A DNA stretch of 64,000 nucleotides. It comes from Polyodon spathula (taxonomy: Eukaryota > Chordata > Actinopteri > Acipenseriformes > Polyodontidae). The stretch spans positions 25,673,189 to 25,737,188 of the forward strand of contig NC_054534.1 in assembly GCF_017654505.1 (NCBI RefSeq), read 5' to 3'. Positions 1 through 11,670 of the stretch are shown piece by piece (the first letter of the stretch is position 1; each line of letters begins with the position of its first letter). A model generated the notes under the pieces. It was not told the origin of the DNA. It saw nothing but the letters and a program-made list of their open reading frames with translations, and ran no database searches. Made by a program: the position numbers and the translations under genes.

Positions 1-1500
1 TTCTTGTTTTAGTAAACTGCTGCTTGGAAGTCAAAAAAACGTTTTTAACTATAATATCCTGTTCAAAAATACATTTTGTCTATTGATGTGACTAGTTACT
101 GTAAAGGCCATCTGGACTACTGTGATTATTGATTCTACTTGTTAACATCCTAATTCCGTTTCATTTATTAGGGTATATTATGATATAGGCCAAGCAGAAA
201 GCTTTCTTCTACTGCTGTCTGGGGTTTCCAGTCTTTTGGAGTAGTTCCCGGTTTTGTTGCTCCAATATGAAGATAATATAATTTCTCTATAAATGTGTCT
301 TTAGCTAGCTTTGAGCTTACTGGGAGCTTTTCTGGACAATCCATAGTGCCGGGAACAATATGACCTTTTTAACTCGGCTAGCCTCCCCTACTCCCTGTTT
401 ATATGTCAGTGAGGCTGAGTTGAAACTGAACTTGAAAGAAATGAGGAAGGCTGTTTAGTTTCAGCACCAAGCTCAAAGCCAAATCCAGGTGAAAGCAGAT
501 TTAGAAAAAAAAGAATAACTGAATATTGGAGGCGCAGAACGCAAACACCATAAAAACAATGTAAAAAAATAAATGGAAATAACATTTGAAGTTAACTTTC
601 ATAGCTTACAGACTGCCCTATTGAAACAAATTCTTGGAGATTTTTTTTCAATTAGCAATACAGACATCTCCTTGGGGTACTGGTACAGTAACTCCATTTC
701 CATTCTTTCTATATTCCGTTTCACAATACTTTACCTCTGCAGTAGGTGCAAAAACTGTTGCTGACTTGCTCCTAGATCAGGTAGTCGTAACATTTAGTAA
801 TACTCCACCGTCCCTCCCTTAGACAGAGCACCCTAATATTAATATACTTGTTACAGCTTTGTTGTCTATGACTACGCCAACGGAAGGCTATATTATTATA
901 TTACATTAAATGTTTGGATTAGAGGGCTTGCCAACTTCACAAAACAGTGAAATCTAATGGAGTGTAACCAACAAGGCCTGTCAGCTGCAGCATCGTGTTG
1001 GACATGACTTTACAGTGCCCCATACACTCCAGACTGCCATGATCACAATCACATTATTTATGGTCAGACCATAGAGAAGTTACTCTTGCAAAATGTTCAA
1101 TTAATTACTTCTATATTCTTTACAGTGACATGCCCCATGTAGAATATTTTTTGCACTGATTATTACATTTATTTGAAAACATTTAGGCAGAGTTGTGTGG
1201 AGGTTCTATGCAGTATATTCTGCAGTACAACACTATACCACTGCTAGCATCATGGCAATACAAATATTAACATTCCCGCAACTACCAAACCAGCAGTGCT
1301 GTCTAGTCTTTAAACAACTGTTGCAAATCCAACATCTTACCTCTAATTTCTGTTTCATTCACACCCAATACACGTCTGGTGCCCTCTCTGTGTCACTGCC
1401 AGGTTGTTATATTACTGGGCATAAAACAGATCTCCCAAGGTCCCAGGTTCGAAACCTCTTATTAATACGTACTGCGAGTAAACATTCAGTTAACTAATAA
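1..1500. other. Intergenic, no gene recognised
   Basis: AT-rich sequence with only short chance reading frames. A GGTTCGAAACC-like string near 1450 resembles a tRNA B box, but no matching A box or SINE body is evident. I see no other support for a gene or a defined repeat. Confidence 0.5.
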
Positions 1501-1559
1501 GCACTAACAATAAATATAGTTGCAAACTGCTGTCTCACATAGTCTGTACCCAGGAAGTT

Positions 1560-1800
1560 ACGTCCAAACACCTCCTGCCGACTGTTGCCATGAAAAACAT
1601 CCAGGCCAGCCTCCAACGCACCGTGCGTCTACCACGTGTGTCGTCATATCGCTGCAATGTAACGTCACTACGTTATCCAGATAGGAAAGGGTTCCTCTGT
1701 TGGAGTAATGTGTCTTGCGGCGAACTAGCTGAACGTCTAATAAAAACATTTGTTACCGAGACGTCACGATTTATAAATAGCTCTAAGAAGCAGAAATAGC
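1560..1800 (+). promoter_or_regulatory. CpG-richer patch with CRE-like and TATA-like motifs
   Basis: Seen: this stretch has many more CpG dinucleotides than its surroundings. It contains TAACGTCAC near 1660, GACGTCACG near 1760 (CRE-like), and TTTATAAATAG a few bases further on. The spacing resembles a small CRE/TATA promoter, possibly an old LTR or SINE promoter. No transcript or first exon can be assigned. The 69-residue frame over it has no recognised domain. Confidence 0.2.
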
Positions 1801-2530
1801 AGACTGTGCTTACTTGCTCAAAGTGGCTGGTACAGAATGTTGTGGTGCAGTTTGTAAACTTGTACGTGTGCCAGACGTCGGGCTGTAGCAACGTTATGCG
1901 ATGGTGTCCACTTGTTCTGTTTTTGTATATTTTTTCCCCCAGCCAGCCTTCTTCCAAACTAGCTAGTTACAGAACAGTAAAATCAGATTTCTTGAGAAAA
2001 TGAAACAGAATACTGCACAAATATTCTTAAAATGAGCACAATTCTTGTTTAGTTTTTCTCTATACTGCTGCAGTTAGGAGTATGTATTTGGCTCCAACTT
2101 GCAACTTGTCTTGTGGCAGCATGAGAAAGTGCTTCCATATCATTGTACATGTTTCATATTCTACAAATACCATGTCCCAATCAGTCTACATTTTGTTTTA
2201 AACAAGTTATTTGCAATCCATGTTCTTTTAGATTTATGAAAATTATTACTGATCCTTTGTATATTGTTTTGAGAGGGTTTTCAATAATAAAAGTGGGACC
2301 AGTGCTAATGTTAGATGATAAGATAATTGATTTTTAAATCCTTGGAAAGTTTTCCTATCAATGTTATTGGCAGCATACATGCTGGTCCTACTGTATACAT
2401 TTCCCATATGCAGTAGCAATTATAAAGTACAGATTAGTGTGCTTTGAGAAGGCTACATTAAATAACTGATACAGAACAACTACATAAATCACTCTCAGAG
2501 TTGTATTACCCAATCAGAATATTATAATTT

Positions 2531-2754
2531 GTTTATTTAGCAGATGCCTTTATCCAAGGTGGCTTACAGAGACTAGGGTGTGAACTATACATCAGCTGCA
2601 GAGTCACTTTCAACAACAATGTATCACCCGAAAGACAGAGCACAAGGTGGTCAAGTGACTTGCTCAGGGTGACACAATGAGTCAGTGAGGATTCGAACTG
2701 GGGACCTCCTGGTTACAATCCTAACTCTTTACCGACTGGCCCACACAGCCTCCT
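2531..2754 (-). repeat. tRNA-derived SINE with L2-like tail (V-SINE type)
   Basis: Read on the minus strand, the element starts with a tRNA-like head. The A-box-like part is GGCCAGTCGGTAAAG and the B-box-like part is AGTTCGAATCC (about 2690-2700). A central body follows, including GAGCAAGTCACTTGACC. It ends in a tail, GGATAAAGGCATCTGCTAAA, of the type shared with fish L2 LINEs. Head, core and L2-like tail match the layout of V-SINEs, so the family name is inference. Tail fragments recur near 37.2 and 42.9 kb. Confidence 0.7.
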
Positions 2755-3166
2755 TATATGGTAAGTAGTGTAAATTAAAAGTTGAGGTGCCCTACAATCA
2801 TGTTCAGTGTTGCACAATTCCTTTATATTGGTTTACACTCTACTATTGTTTTGCCATCTATGTCTTCAAATTTACAGATTGTGATGGCAGTTCAGTTTGT
2901 GTATTTTCAGATCAAGTGATCTTCAGCATGTGACCTTATCATCAAGGAAAACACCTGCAAGCATGTCTAAGCAATTTTTCATATATTTTTTAAAGCTAAC
3001 TTGTCGTGGTTGTAGGGTACTTTATAAGTGTCAACCATGTTACATGAAGTAAATCAGAAAACTTTTTTTCCAAAAATATAACCCCATGAAGACCTTTACT
3101 AGAAGCACAACAGGTGCACCCATTCTGTTTACCTAATGGGACATAAAGGCCAAATTGTGTTATATA
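2755..3166. other. Spacer between SINE and Tc1 relic
   Basis: AT-rich sequence; nothing recognisable. Confidence 0.5.
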
Positions 3167-3890
3167 CAGGTAGTGGACAAGAAAATGGAAATACCAATGT
3201 AAAGTCACTTAATAGGGTGTTGGGCCACCATTTGCAGCCAGTACGGCCTCTTTGCACCATGGCATAGAGTCTACTAGCCTCTGGAATTCTGCAGGAGGGA
3301 TGCAGCACCATTCTTCCATGAGAAAGTCAATCAACTCACGCCTGGTTGATTGAGTTGGAAAACGCTGTCTCAGGCGTCGTTCCAGAATATCCCATAAATG
3401 CTCGATTGGGTTCAGATCTGGTGACCCTGAATGCCGTGACATATGGTTAACATCAGTGTCATGCTCATCAAACCACTGGGCGACTACACATGCTCTGTGG
3501 ATGGGGGCATTGTCATCCTGGAAGACACCCCTCCCACCCCCACCCCCAGCAGAAAACAAATGCTGCAACAGGGGCTGAAGATGATCGCTTAGTACCATTA
3601 AGTAGCGATTAGCATTGACCTTGCCTTCTAAGGGAATGAGTGCACTCAAACCATGCCAGGAAAATGTCCCCCATAACATTATGGAACCACCAGAACCCTT
3701 CACTGTTGGAACCAAGCACTCAGGGCTGTAGAGTTCTTTAGGTTGGCGCCACACACACACTCGTCCATTTGTCGAGAACAAACATGCATTGCCAGGTGTG
3801 ATGAGCAGTTTGTGAACTGCAACCCGAATATGGTATCCCACTCTGTGGAGTTCTTGGGGGGCAAAGGTGCATTTTGTGGAGACTTCAGTC
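3167..3890 (-). mobile_element. Tc1/mariner relic, 5'-truncated
   Basis: The element runs on the minus strand. One terminal repeat, starting CAGGTAGTGGAC at 3167 next to a TA, is present. No matching inverted end is seen upstream of the transposase. Homology fades near 3890, so the 5' terminal repeat and the DNA-binding domain are gone. The remaining frame at 3209-3841 holds the C-terminal two thirds of the transposase. Confidence 0.85.
3209..3841 (-). pseudogene. Tc1-like transposase catalytic fragment
   Basis: This is a 210-codon open frame with the Tc1 catalytic core. FQDDNAP supplies the second Asp (about residue 110) and SPDLNPIEHLWD supplies the Glu (residue 147). The spacing is 36 residues, unlike the classical 34. 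The LWG motif and the C-terminal tail are present. The first catalytic Asp is missing. TPGN runs directly into NGRVCVW, so the segment normally carrying FSDES is deleted. The N-terminal paired-like helix-turn-helix is also missing. A full Tc1 transposase is about 340 residues, so this copy cannot be active. Family assignment is firm; subfamily by Asp-Glu spacing is inference. Confidence 0.9.
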
Positions 3891-4968
3891 TATGTGCACA
3901 TCTTTCTAGGATGAAATCAGCTGGAATTTAAAAAATACATAGGCAGCTCAGTAACTGGCATTTCTTGACTAAACTCGTTCTCAAGGAGACTGGAGTCCAA
4001 ATCAAAACAACAACAGACAACTGACATGATTTGAGACATTTTTAAGTATTTATAATACAGGTACCGGCGCCAGTATTGTTTGAACTAATGAAGCGCAGCT
4101 CTGTCCTGAATTTAAGCAGTACACCTCTGGATTGGACTGGAAGCATGAAACTAGTCCCAGTAAGCATATTATTTCTCTGAAGTGGAATAACAAAAATGTA
4201 TCCCACCCTAATTATACCCACACTTGTGGTATAAATAAAAATATATACAGTAGTGTTCCAAAAATTAATGTATGATTCCACCTCCACAGCTACCAGCCCT
4301 GTAGAGAGCTCCAAAACCAAAATGTACATTGCATAGAAAAATGTAAAGATGGTCTGACTTTTTTAACGGAAATCCACTTTGATAACAGTGATGTATAACT
4401 AAACTGTGATCTGTTGCACCTTGCTTACATTGATAAGGCCTGCTCTCTCTTGTTCATGTTGCATTACTGATGGCACTGTCAGCACTGCAGAATCGCTATT
4501 TCTATTGTCTTTCTATTCCCATGGTTGTTTTTTTTTTTTTTTGCACTTTGTTGCACTTTGTATTAGTTGCTGTGTGATTTACTGGTTGACTGTGGCATTA
4601 ATAAAGAAGTGAGTGGTGACTTCTTGCTTTGATAAATTTAACCACAAGTAAAAACCTTTATGAATTTAATCTCTCCGTTTCCAAACTGAATAAAGTGTTT
4701 TGTACTGTTTATAAACCCTATACCTTGTGTCTCCTTCTGCTTGGTCACATTCAGCCTTCCCTATGTAGTGCACATATAGCATTATGTTACAGTGTTTTAA
4801 ATGGTAATGCAACTGTTTTAAATAGCATTGCACAAATCAATAGTGTTACAGCAATTAATAAGCAAAAAGTGTGAAAAAAAAATGTTCCTAAACAATCATC
4901 AATGTTTCTGTGTGTAATGGCCTGTCTGTGACATCGATGGAGTCGTTTTACTTTTGACATAAATCAAC

Positions 4969-4970
<2 letters not shown>
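3891..4970. other. Intergenic, no gene recognised
   Basis: AT-rich sequence with poly-T near 4530. No domain or repeat family was identified. Confidence 0.5.
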
Positions 4971-5001
<31 letters not shown>

Positions 5002-5004
5002 TTA

Positions 5005-5056
<52 letters not shown>
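4971..5056. repeat. Compound (ATTT)n-(ATT)n microsatellite
   Basis: About 45 bases of TTTA units pass directly into about 40 bases of TTA units. The tract lies roughly 370 bases upstream of the probable ESM1 start site. Confidence 0.95.
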
Positions 5057-5057
<1 letters not shown>

Positions 5058-5419
5058 GTTCTGACAAAACTGTCCAAAGGACAAACCTTACACTCAGTTT
5101 ATTTTAAGTGTCCTATATTTTAAGGCGACCTTGAAGACCTACGTAACAGTACCCTCAATCTGACCACAAAAAAAAAAAAAAAAAAGAAAAACAACTAAAC
5201 ATAATAGATGACATCAACTCATGCAATTTCAATTCCTGGATGGCAGTTGAGTGCTAATCCCATTTCCATCCCGGATTTCTCAAACTAAAACAAGGGGCAG
5301 GCTGGCAAATGCACAACAACACCGGATTGAGGAAATTGACGAGGGCAGCCCCATGCAAAGCAAACTTGTTAAAAACAGAAAAGCATGCAACCTGATGTTC
5401 ATTTCGAGGCAACCTGAGC

Positions 5420-5428
5420 ATATATCGC
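5420..5428 (+). promoter_or_regulatory. TATA-like box, candidate ESM1 promoter
   Basis: ATATATCGC lies about 100 bases upstream of the ESM1 ATG. A start about 30 bases downstream would give a 5' UTR of roughly 70 bases. This is positional inference only. Confidence 0.35.
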
Positions 5429-5522
5429 GTATTCATGTCAGGTCCGTACTGTGACTGGAGCTTCATTTACCAGAGCAATTTTGAATCGGAGACACGGGAG
5501 AACGACTAGTAGTTTTGCGGAC

Positions 5523-5832
5523 ATGCAGCTGTCGCGGTTCACGGTGTTTTTGGTGCTGCTGCTGATTTGGGAGGTGGATGCCTGGAGCGTGAATGTCAAG
5601 TACGTAGTGGATTGCCCCCAGCGCTGCGATGTTAAAGTGTGCACTGGAACCCATCGCTGCAAGCGAACCGTGATGGATGATTGCGGCTGCTGCCAGGTTT
5701 GTGCTGCGGCCAGGGGAGAACTGTGTTACCGCACTGTCTCAGGAATGGACGGGGTGAAGTGCGGACCAGGGCTACGGTGCCACTTCTACAACGAAGAGGA
5801 CGACTTCGGAGATGAGTATGGCATTTGCAAAG
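5523..5832 (+). CDS. esm1: ESM1 coding exon 1
   Basis: Encodes residues 1-103 plus the first base of codon 104: the signal peptide and the IGFBP-like domain with 12 cysteines. It ends at ICK and is followed by the donor GTAGGC. Confidence 0.95.
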
Positions 5833-8800
5833 GTAGGCTACCCTCTGTGGCACACCTCCTGTGCACTAACTAAAGCATGTTAGTGTTTACTGTATTTAGG
5901 CTACAGACTGTATTATTTTGTGCGTTGCAACTCGGCAACAGTACGAGTGATAATAAAATAAATATAATAAGAAGTACCATATTTCCTTTCGGTAACCTGC
6001 TTATATTTTTGCCAAATTGCTAATTTGCCAACATACGAATAAGTACATCTGATGCTCTGGTGTACCGTATGCTGTATGGGAATATGTTGCATACTGAGAT
6101 ACCACAGAAAGATAGGTCCCGGTGCTGCAGGTATGCACTTATATTCACTCAGTCAAATTGCCTTTCCCATTTAGATTAAAATGGATGCGTTTCGGGTTTG
6201 TTTGATAACACCTGGAGGAACACAGACCGGCTCACCAATTTTTTAATTTTTTTTTTAAAATGAAATTAATGAATATTAAAAGCATATCAAATAACTGTCA
6301 TATTTGTTTGTACTGCCCACACAACAAGGCGATTCATAATGAAAAGTCTGTCGACAATATACTGTACTTAAACTGGTGTAGCTAAATGTCAGTCAAGGAA
6401 TTAATGTTAAGCCAGGAATGTGAGCAATATTAAGAAAATACTTCTTACAAGAAGTAATGGTTCACAAATATTTTAAGCACTGTCTTAATTTGTTAATTCT
6501 AAACACTACACGTTGAAGTATTCACGTTTTGATGTAATGAAGAATCACTGGGCATTCTGCCGGTTTGATTGAGATTATGGAATTTGCTCCAAGTTTCTGG
6601 CCAATATAGGCCTGTTAGTATAAGTATAGAAATATTAATAATATATTTTTTTTGTGCAAACTCCTTCTACCTCAGTTTATAAATATCTATATACAAATAT
6701 ATTGAAATGGTGTCTGCTTAAGTGTCATCTATATCATCAGTCAGCGGTGCTATTATTAATCTCTTTAAAACAAAATAACACACACACACACACACACATA
6801 AGAAAAATTAACAGACTATGTCTATATGCATGGGTTGCTAATTAACTAAACAGTTTTGAAATGTTCTGTATAAAAAAAAAAAAAAAAAAAATTTAGCAGC
6901 ATTGTTTGCCTGAGCGATTTACACATATTTACTTTTTGTTTTTGCTAAATTGTCATCTCTATTGACAATATGTGTGCTGTAGTGTAATCTGCAGGATAGC
7001 AGATATACCTATATATAACAGTACTGTACCTAGAAGGACATGTTTCACTCAGTGCCACACTTTGTTTCTGTTGCTCTTAGACATCCAGGTTCACAGCTCT
7101 AGGAACAGAACATTTCTGTTCAAGGTAAATGGTTTACATCTGTTGTTTAAACAGCACCAACAAAGCAGTGTATGAGCTATATATTTATCACCAGCTTGTC
7201 CATATCAATATAAAACATTCGCGTAAAAAGCATGTGCAATTACTTGTATGCACTCCATCTATTCAACGGTATTTTTTATTTGGACAGGTGTCCTCTATTT
7301 TATACCCATTGTTAAGCTCCATTGTTCTAACCATCCTTAAAATATTCTTTGGTGGAAAAAAAGGGGCTAAAACCATGTAGTCCCAAGTTCTCAGACTGGT
7401 TAGCTAATTAAACAAAGCATTAGTGTTGAGTGAAATCATTGCTATTGGCAGACTTTGAATTGTTTCCTGCACATTGCTGGTTGTTTTGACATGTTTCTTT
7501 TAAAGTTACTGTTGGCAGTTTAGGGCAAAGCTGATATATTTTTTAAAACTATCATAATAAGTTTAAACAACCTGTTAAAAGTCTGCGCTAAGAAATATGA
7601 TCTGTATTAAAAACACGCTTAATCTCTAATAGGATAACACTTCCTGCAAACCATTCATTTAGAAATGCTTTGTATAAACACACTGAATAGGCTTCCAACA
7701 GTGCTGACAGTTTCCACAACACTGGATTTATATAAAGCTTTTTTTTTACCTTGTTCTAATATTTTATTTTCAAAAGATACTGATTGCTGGGTGAAAGAAA
7801 ATACAGCCTCAAATCATTAGCGGTTTCTAATAAAATATGTAAATCTTATAAGGTGAAAGATTTGGAAGTCTGTATACCTTGTCTACTAAATTGATTGAAT
7901 AACTTAAATAACTTAATTGTGAGTGAGTGAATCTTTCTTCTTTAATTGTAATATTGTCTGTTTTTGTCATTTGCAGACTGCCCATATGGGACACATGGAC
8001 TGGAATGCAGGGATACATGCAACTGTAACACTGGGATCTGTGACAGAGAAACTGGAAAATGTCTGAAGCTCCCGTTTTTTTCAGTGCCGGTCTCCAAGCC
8101 AGCCAGCAGACTCAAATTCAGAGCACAAACAGGTAAGTGCCTGTCCTTCCAAACGTTCACTCAGTAAATTACTTCTTACCTTTAGCTTGGTGAGGATTGG
8201 GAATTTCAGAAGGAGTTTAACTTAACATACAATGATAGTGAACTCCAAGTCATTTCTACTGTGATAAAAGCTAAATTATAAATATGTTTAATAATGTGTA
8301 AGCTGCATTTTTAACTAATTGGTTAGGGTAAAAAAAAAAAAAATTCTAGCAAAGATAAATATTGTGAATGGAACCTTCAAATACAATGTATTATTGTATG
8401 TATGTTAATAAGGACTTTTCCTGAGTTGGGGCACACATTTTCCTGGGTGCAAAGATTTAATAAATGTCTCTTACTGCTTACTTATCAGAAGCATTACAGG
8501 ACATGCTCTAGTTCAGTGGTTCTCAACCCTAGTCCTCGGGGGACCCCTGTGTCTTTCATTCCAATTACTTAATTAAACCCCTCATTGAACTAATACTTAG
8601 CTTAATTAGGCCTTTCCAATTGTTCTGGGCCCCGAAAAAGTTGCAGATTTCAAGTTATAACATTTTATAGTTAAGTTGAAATCTCCAACTGTTTAAGAGC
8701 TGTTAAAAAGACCTAATTAAAGTAATTATTAGTTCAATTAAGGGTTTAGTTAAGTAATTGAGAGCTCAGGTGGAATGAAAACCAGAAGACACAAGGGATG

Positions 8801-9274
8801 TAAATTAGAGTACATTTTTTGAAAAGCATGCTGTGTCATTCTGTTTTAGAGAGCAGTTGTGCCCAACAGCTATGTAAAAACCAAAATCATAACGCTACTT
8901 CATATAGCTGTTGTCTAGTTTCAAACCATGTGTTGCAGGGATGGAAATAAAACTTCTATTGCATAACAGTTTCACCCATTCCAGGTTTTAATATGTGCTT
9001 GATTAGCCGTGGTGTTTAGGTAACAAGCTCAGGTGTGTCTTATTAACTTTTAGTAAATCCAGGAATGCACAAAACTGCTATGCAATGAGAGTCTTATTTA
9101 CATCCCTGTATTCATTCAGTGAATAAACACCATCTAAAGACTTATGTATGTTTTCTAAATTCTTTTTTAGACAATGAGATGGGATCAGGAGACCACAGCA
9201 GAGATCTAAAAGAGGATTTGTTAAAGGAGAAAAATGTGCGATCTTCAGCAATGAAATGGTTAAACCCGCGCTGA
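5523..9274 (+). CDS. esm1: Endocan (endothelial cell-specific molecule 1), three exons
   Basis: A secreted cysteine-rich proteoglycan core protein. In mammals, endothelial cells release it and it carries one dermatan sulfate chain. Exons are 5523-5832, 7977-8132 and 9171-9274, all with GT/AG borders and phase-1 junctions, giving 189 residues (human about 184). Residues 1-20 form a signal peptide. About 21-104 is an IGFBP-type N-terminal domain with CGCCQVCAA and RTVSGMDG. About 104-145 is a second cysteine cluster (CPYGTHGLECRDTCNC). The 18 mature cysteines match the mammalian number. Ser161 in MGSGD aligns with the mammalian glycosaminoglycan site, and the end MKWLNPR is conserved. The ATG at 5523 is chosen because the signal peptide starts there; an upstream in-frame ATG at 5451 would add 24 residues unlike a signal sequence. 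I see no lesion. Confidence 0.97.
5833..7976 (+). other. ESM1 intron 1
   Basis: A 2,144-base phase-1 intron from GTAGGC to TTTGCAG. It contains a short CA repeat at 6778-6799 and a poly-A run near 6870. No further exon or transposon was recognised. Confidence 0.9.
6778..6799. repeat. Short (CA)n microsatellite
   Basis: About eleven CA units within ESM1 intron 1. Confidence 0.9.
7977..8132 (+). CDS. esm1: ESM1 coding exon 2
   Basis: Encodes residues 104-155: six cysteines in the second cysteine-rich module, then the LKLPFF segment that is phenylalanine-rich in the human protein too. Acceptor TTTGCAG, donor GTAAGT. Confidence 0.96.
8514..8797. mobile_element. Foldback hAT-like non-autonomous element
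   Basis: Starts with CAGTGGTTCTCAACC, a common hAT-type terminus in fish. Long imperfect inverted arms follow. TTCATTCCAATTACTTAATT near 8555 is mirrored by AAGTAATTGAGAGCTCAGGT near 8752-8772. TTAATTAGG near 8603 is mirrored by CCTAATTAA near 8711. The right terminus is eroded. No coding capacity. Confidence 0.6.
8936..9108. mobile_element. Small foldback element, copy A
   Basis: About 173 bases bounded by CAGGGATG and CATCCCTG. TGGAAATAAAACTTCTATTG at the left is mirrored by CAATGAGAGTCTTATTTACA at the right. The centre holds AGCTCAGGTGTGTCTTATTA. Same family as copies at 11671 and about 44983. It looks like a MITE, but I cannot confirm a target duplication. Confidence 0.7.
9171..9274 (+). 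CDS. esm1: ESM1 coding exon 3 with stop
   Basis: Encodes residues 156-189 and TGA (9272-9274). It contains the Ser-Gly of MGSGD, an acidic/basic stretch and the conserved C-terminus MKWLNPR. Confidence 0.95.
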
Positions 9275-9668
9275 CATCTTTAACCCTGGAATTAACTCAT
9301 TTAATGAATAATTGTAGCATCATGGTCACTGAAAAGAGGTTTTCTATTTTATGATGTATGCGGATACAGGGCTGCCAAGACTGTACAGCTTTGGAAAAAC
9401 TGGGACTCCTCTTTCTACTCATTCATCTCAGATTTTTGTTTTATTTCGGTGTATCTGAAAGCAAAAGTTTTGTGTTGTAGTTTTTCTAAGTGTGAAGGTG
9501 TTATTGTGGGGACTGTTTGATATATATTTTTAATCTTTCGGTAGCCTTAAATGTTTTATTTAAGAATTGTTCATATCTTTATCTTTTTCTGACAAACTTT
9601 ATAGTTACATCTTCTTTAAAAGCACAGAATGGAGTTTAACTGTGAGTTGCCAAAAGCCAAGTGAACAC

Positions 9669-9674
9669 AATAAA
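9669..9674 (+). promoter_or_regulatory. Proximal AATAAA, ESM1
   Basis: Poly(A) signal hexamer about 395 bases after the stop codon. It would give a short transcript form. Confidence 0.4.
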
Positions 9675-10911
9675 TCAATTATAATGAAGCAGAGTGTCCT
9701 GTGCTTTACACTTTTATAGAGAGATGTTACTGTTCATGTTCCCTCTGAAATAACACCAGTAAAGATCATTTGGGAATATTTCTGTGTAAATAAATGTGAC
9801 ACAGCGAAAGTAGGCAGGCCCCTACTAGTCCGGCACCAAGGTTTGGTTATTAAAACTACCTTGTGAAAAACCTGCTCTGAACTGACTAGCTCAGGATGCA
9901 TAGTCATAAAGCATTTACCACTGTACTAAGAAAACAATATCTAATAGAACTATAAACAACTAGGGTCTATAGAAGCTCTTAACTTTCCTCCTGAGTTACT
10001 TATTTTAAGCTTTAGTAAAAAAAAAAAAAAAAAACTAATGTAAAAGGCAGTCCATAGCATTAGTGACAAGAGATATGTGACATGCAGACAGACAGGCAGA
10101 CTCCAGACATACCACATATTCACAGGCCTTTGAGAGTATACCTTGGAAACTTTTTTTCCTGCCGCTCTGTGGCATAAATAAAAACATAACTGTTAAATAA
10201 CAATTAAAAAAAAAAAGTTTCTTCAATAGCTGTTTATTTGACATGTACAGAAGCAATTTTGGAAAGGAATATCAGAATATTAGAATTAAAATTAATAAAG
10301 GATCTATGAATGTCCATTCCATGACTATTGCACTACTGTCGAAATCCTCTATAACAACTTATGTAAGAAGCTACAGGTAAAAGAAATGATTTGGACTGTA
10401 GACAGCTGGATGCATTTTGATTCATTATGGTAATTGTTACAATGACCCTTGTTACAGCTAGCCCTGGTGTCCCCTATTGGAAAGCAAAGAACCAAGAAAA
10501 AAAAGAGACCAGTGGTATTGTTGCTCGTGTCATAAGACGTACAGTAAAAAAAACAGATTTTAAAACCTTGGAAACTGTAACAATCACTTGAAGTAATTAT
10601 GCAAATGTGTAAAGAAGCAGATTGGATATGAAGGACATAAAGTTACATTTGTAGCCTTTTCTTTCATAAGCATTGCACACAGCAGCATTGTGTTGTAAAA
10701 GTCCTGTAAGTGAATAAATTGCACATTAAGTCTTTCTGTTGTTTCTGAGATTTACCCTGACATGATCCCTTTATCGGAAAAGGACACAGGCTTGAGTGTA
10801 TCCCTCATAACAGCGTTCTAAGTTGGAAGCACGTGCCAAGTCGGAAGCATATGAGCATCGTTTGCTGTACACTTTGTTTAAATTTCATTGTAACTATTGT
10901 CTTTAAAAGGG

Positions 10912-10917
10912 AATAAA
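10912..10917 (+). promoter_or_regulatory. Distal AATAAA, ESM1
   Basis: Hexamer in GGGAATAAAAAG about 1.64 kb after the stop, followed by a T-rich region (TGTGTCTTTTAT). Confidence 0.45.
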
Positions 10918-10935
10918 AAGATCATTCATGGTTTC

Positions 10936-11670
10936 AATGTGTCTTTTATAACTCTATTCTCTGATGCATGGCAACTGTGCTTGTTTAAACCAGTGCAGAG
11001 CCTTCAGTGTAATACTCTCTGCACCAAATTACACAAATAATATAATGATTCAAAGCTTGCTGTTTTTTCCTTTTTTTAAGTTTCTAAAACAGTAGAAAAA
11101 AAGTTGATTTGCATACAGTGTTGGTGTTTGCAACTACTGTACTATTCGGTATTGGGCACATTCACAAAAAAAGCTAATCTTTCCAAAGCTTAATTAAGTT
11201 TAAGCACCAAAAAACTGTATTAGCATTAAATGTAGTAACTCTGTTTCGGAAGTTGTACAATTTTTATGCTACCTTAAAAAATAAGGACTGGGTGTGAGAA
11301 CAATTACCATTACCCAATAGAGGATGAATGTCATTACCGAGGATTTCGTTTACCAGTAATGTGTTTTCATAATACAATGTGTTAGACATTTACACAGACA
11401 ACACATTGTTTCATCAGATCTTTTTTCATGAAGAAAACATATTTTTCCTGAACAACACTTGAAAAAAAAGGAAAACAAGTTGAGCTGTGTATAGAGAGTA
11501 ACTGGAAAGATTGGGTGTGCAAGATACTTTTCATCAAATTCTGCAGTACCTGCACAGCTTTACACTGATACTGTCAAACTCAAATACAAGAATGCATGTG
11601 TTGAGCAAAACAATGTAATAGTGTTGAAATTCAGTTAAATACAATGACTTAATCAAATGAAAACCTGTAC
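10936..11670. other. Intergenic, nothing recognised
   Basis: AT-rich sequence without a supported gene or repeat. Confidence 0.5.

Larger units (their letters stand above)
8133..9170 (+). other. ESM1 intron 2
   Basis: A 1,038-base phase-1 intron ending TTTTTTAG. Nearly half is transposon-derived: a foldback hAT-like element at 8514-8797 and a small foldback element at 8936-9108, which ends only about 60 bases before the acceptor. Confidence 0.9.
9275..10935 (+). other. Probable ESM1 3' UTR
   Basis: AT-rich sequence after the stop. Candidate poly(A) signals are AATAAA at 9669-9674 and at 10912-10917. The distal one is followed by a T-rich stretch, and a 3' UTR of about 1.6 kb would fit the long 3' UTR of mammalian ESM1. 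The end point is inference. Confidence 0.5.

Noticed and set aside
1425..1465. B-box-like GGTTCGAAACC suggesting a tRNA or SINE
   Set aside because: No A box at the right distance and no cloverleaf.
5451..5522. Upstream in-frame ATG of ESM1
   Set aside because: It would put 24 basic/polar residues before a normal signal peptide. The start at 5523 fits the family.
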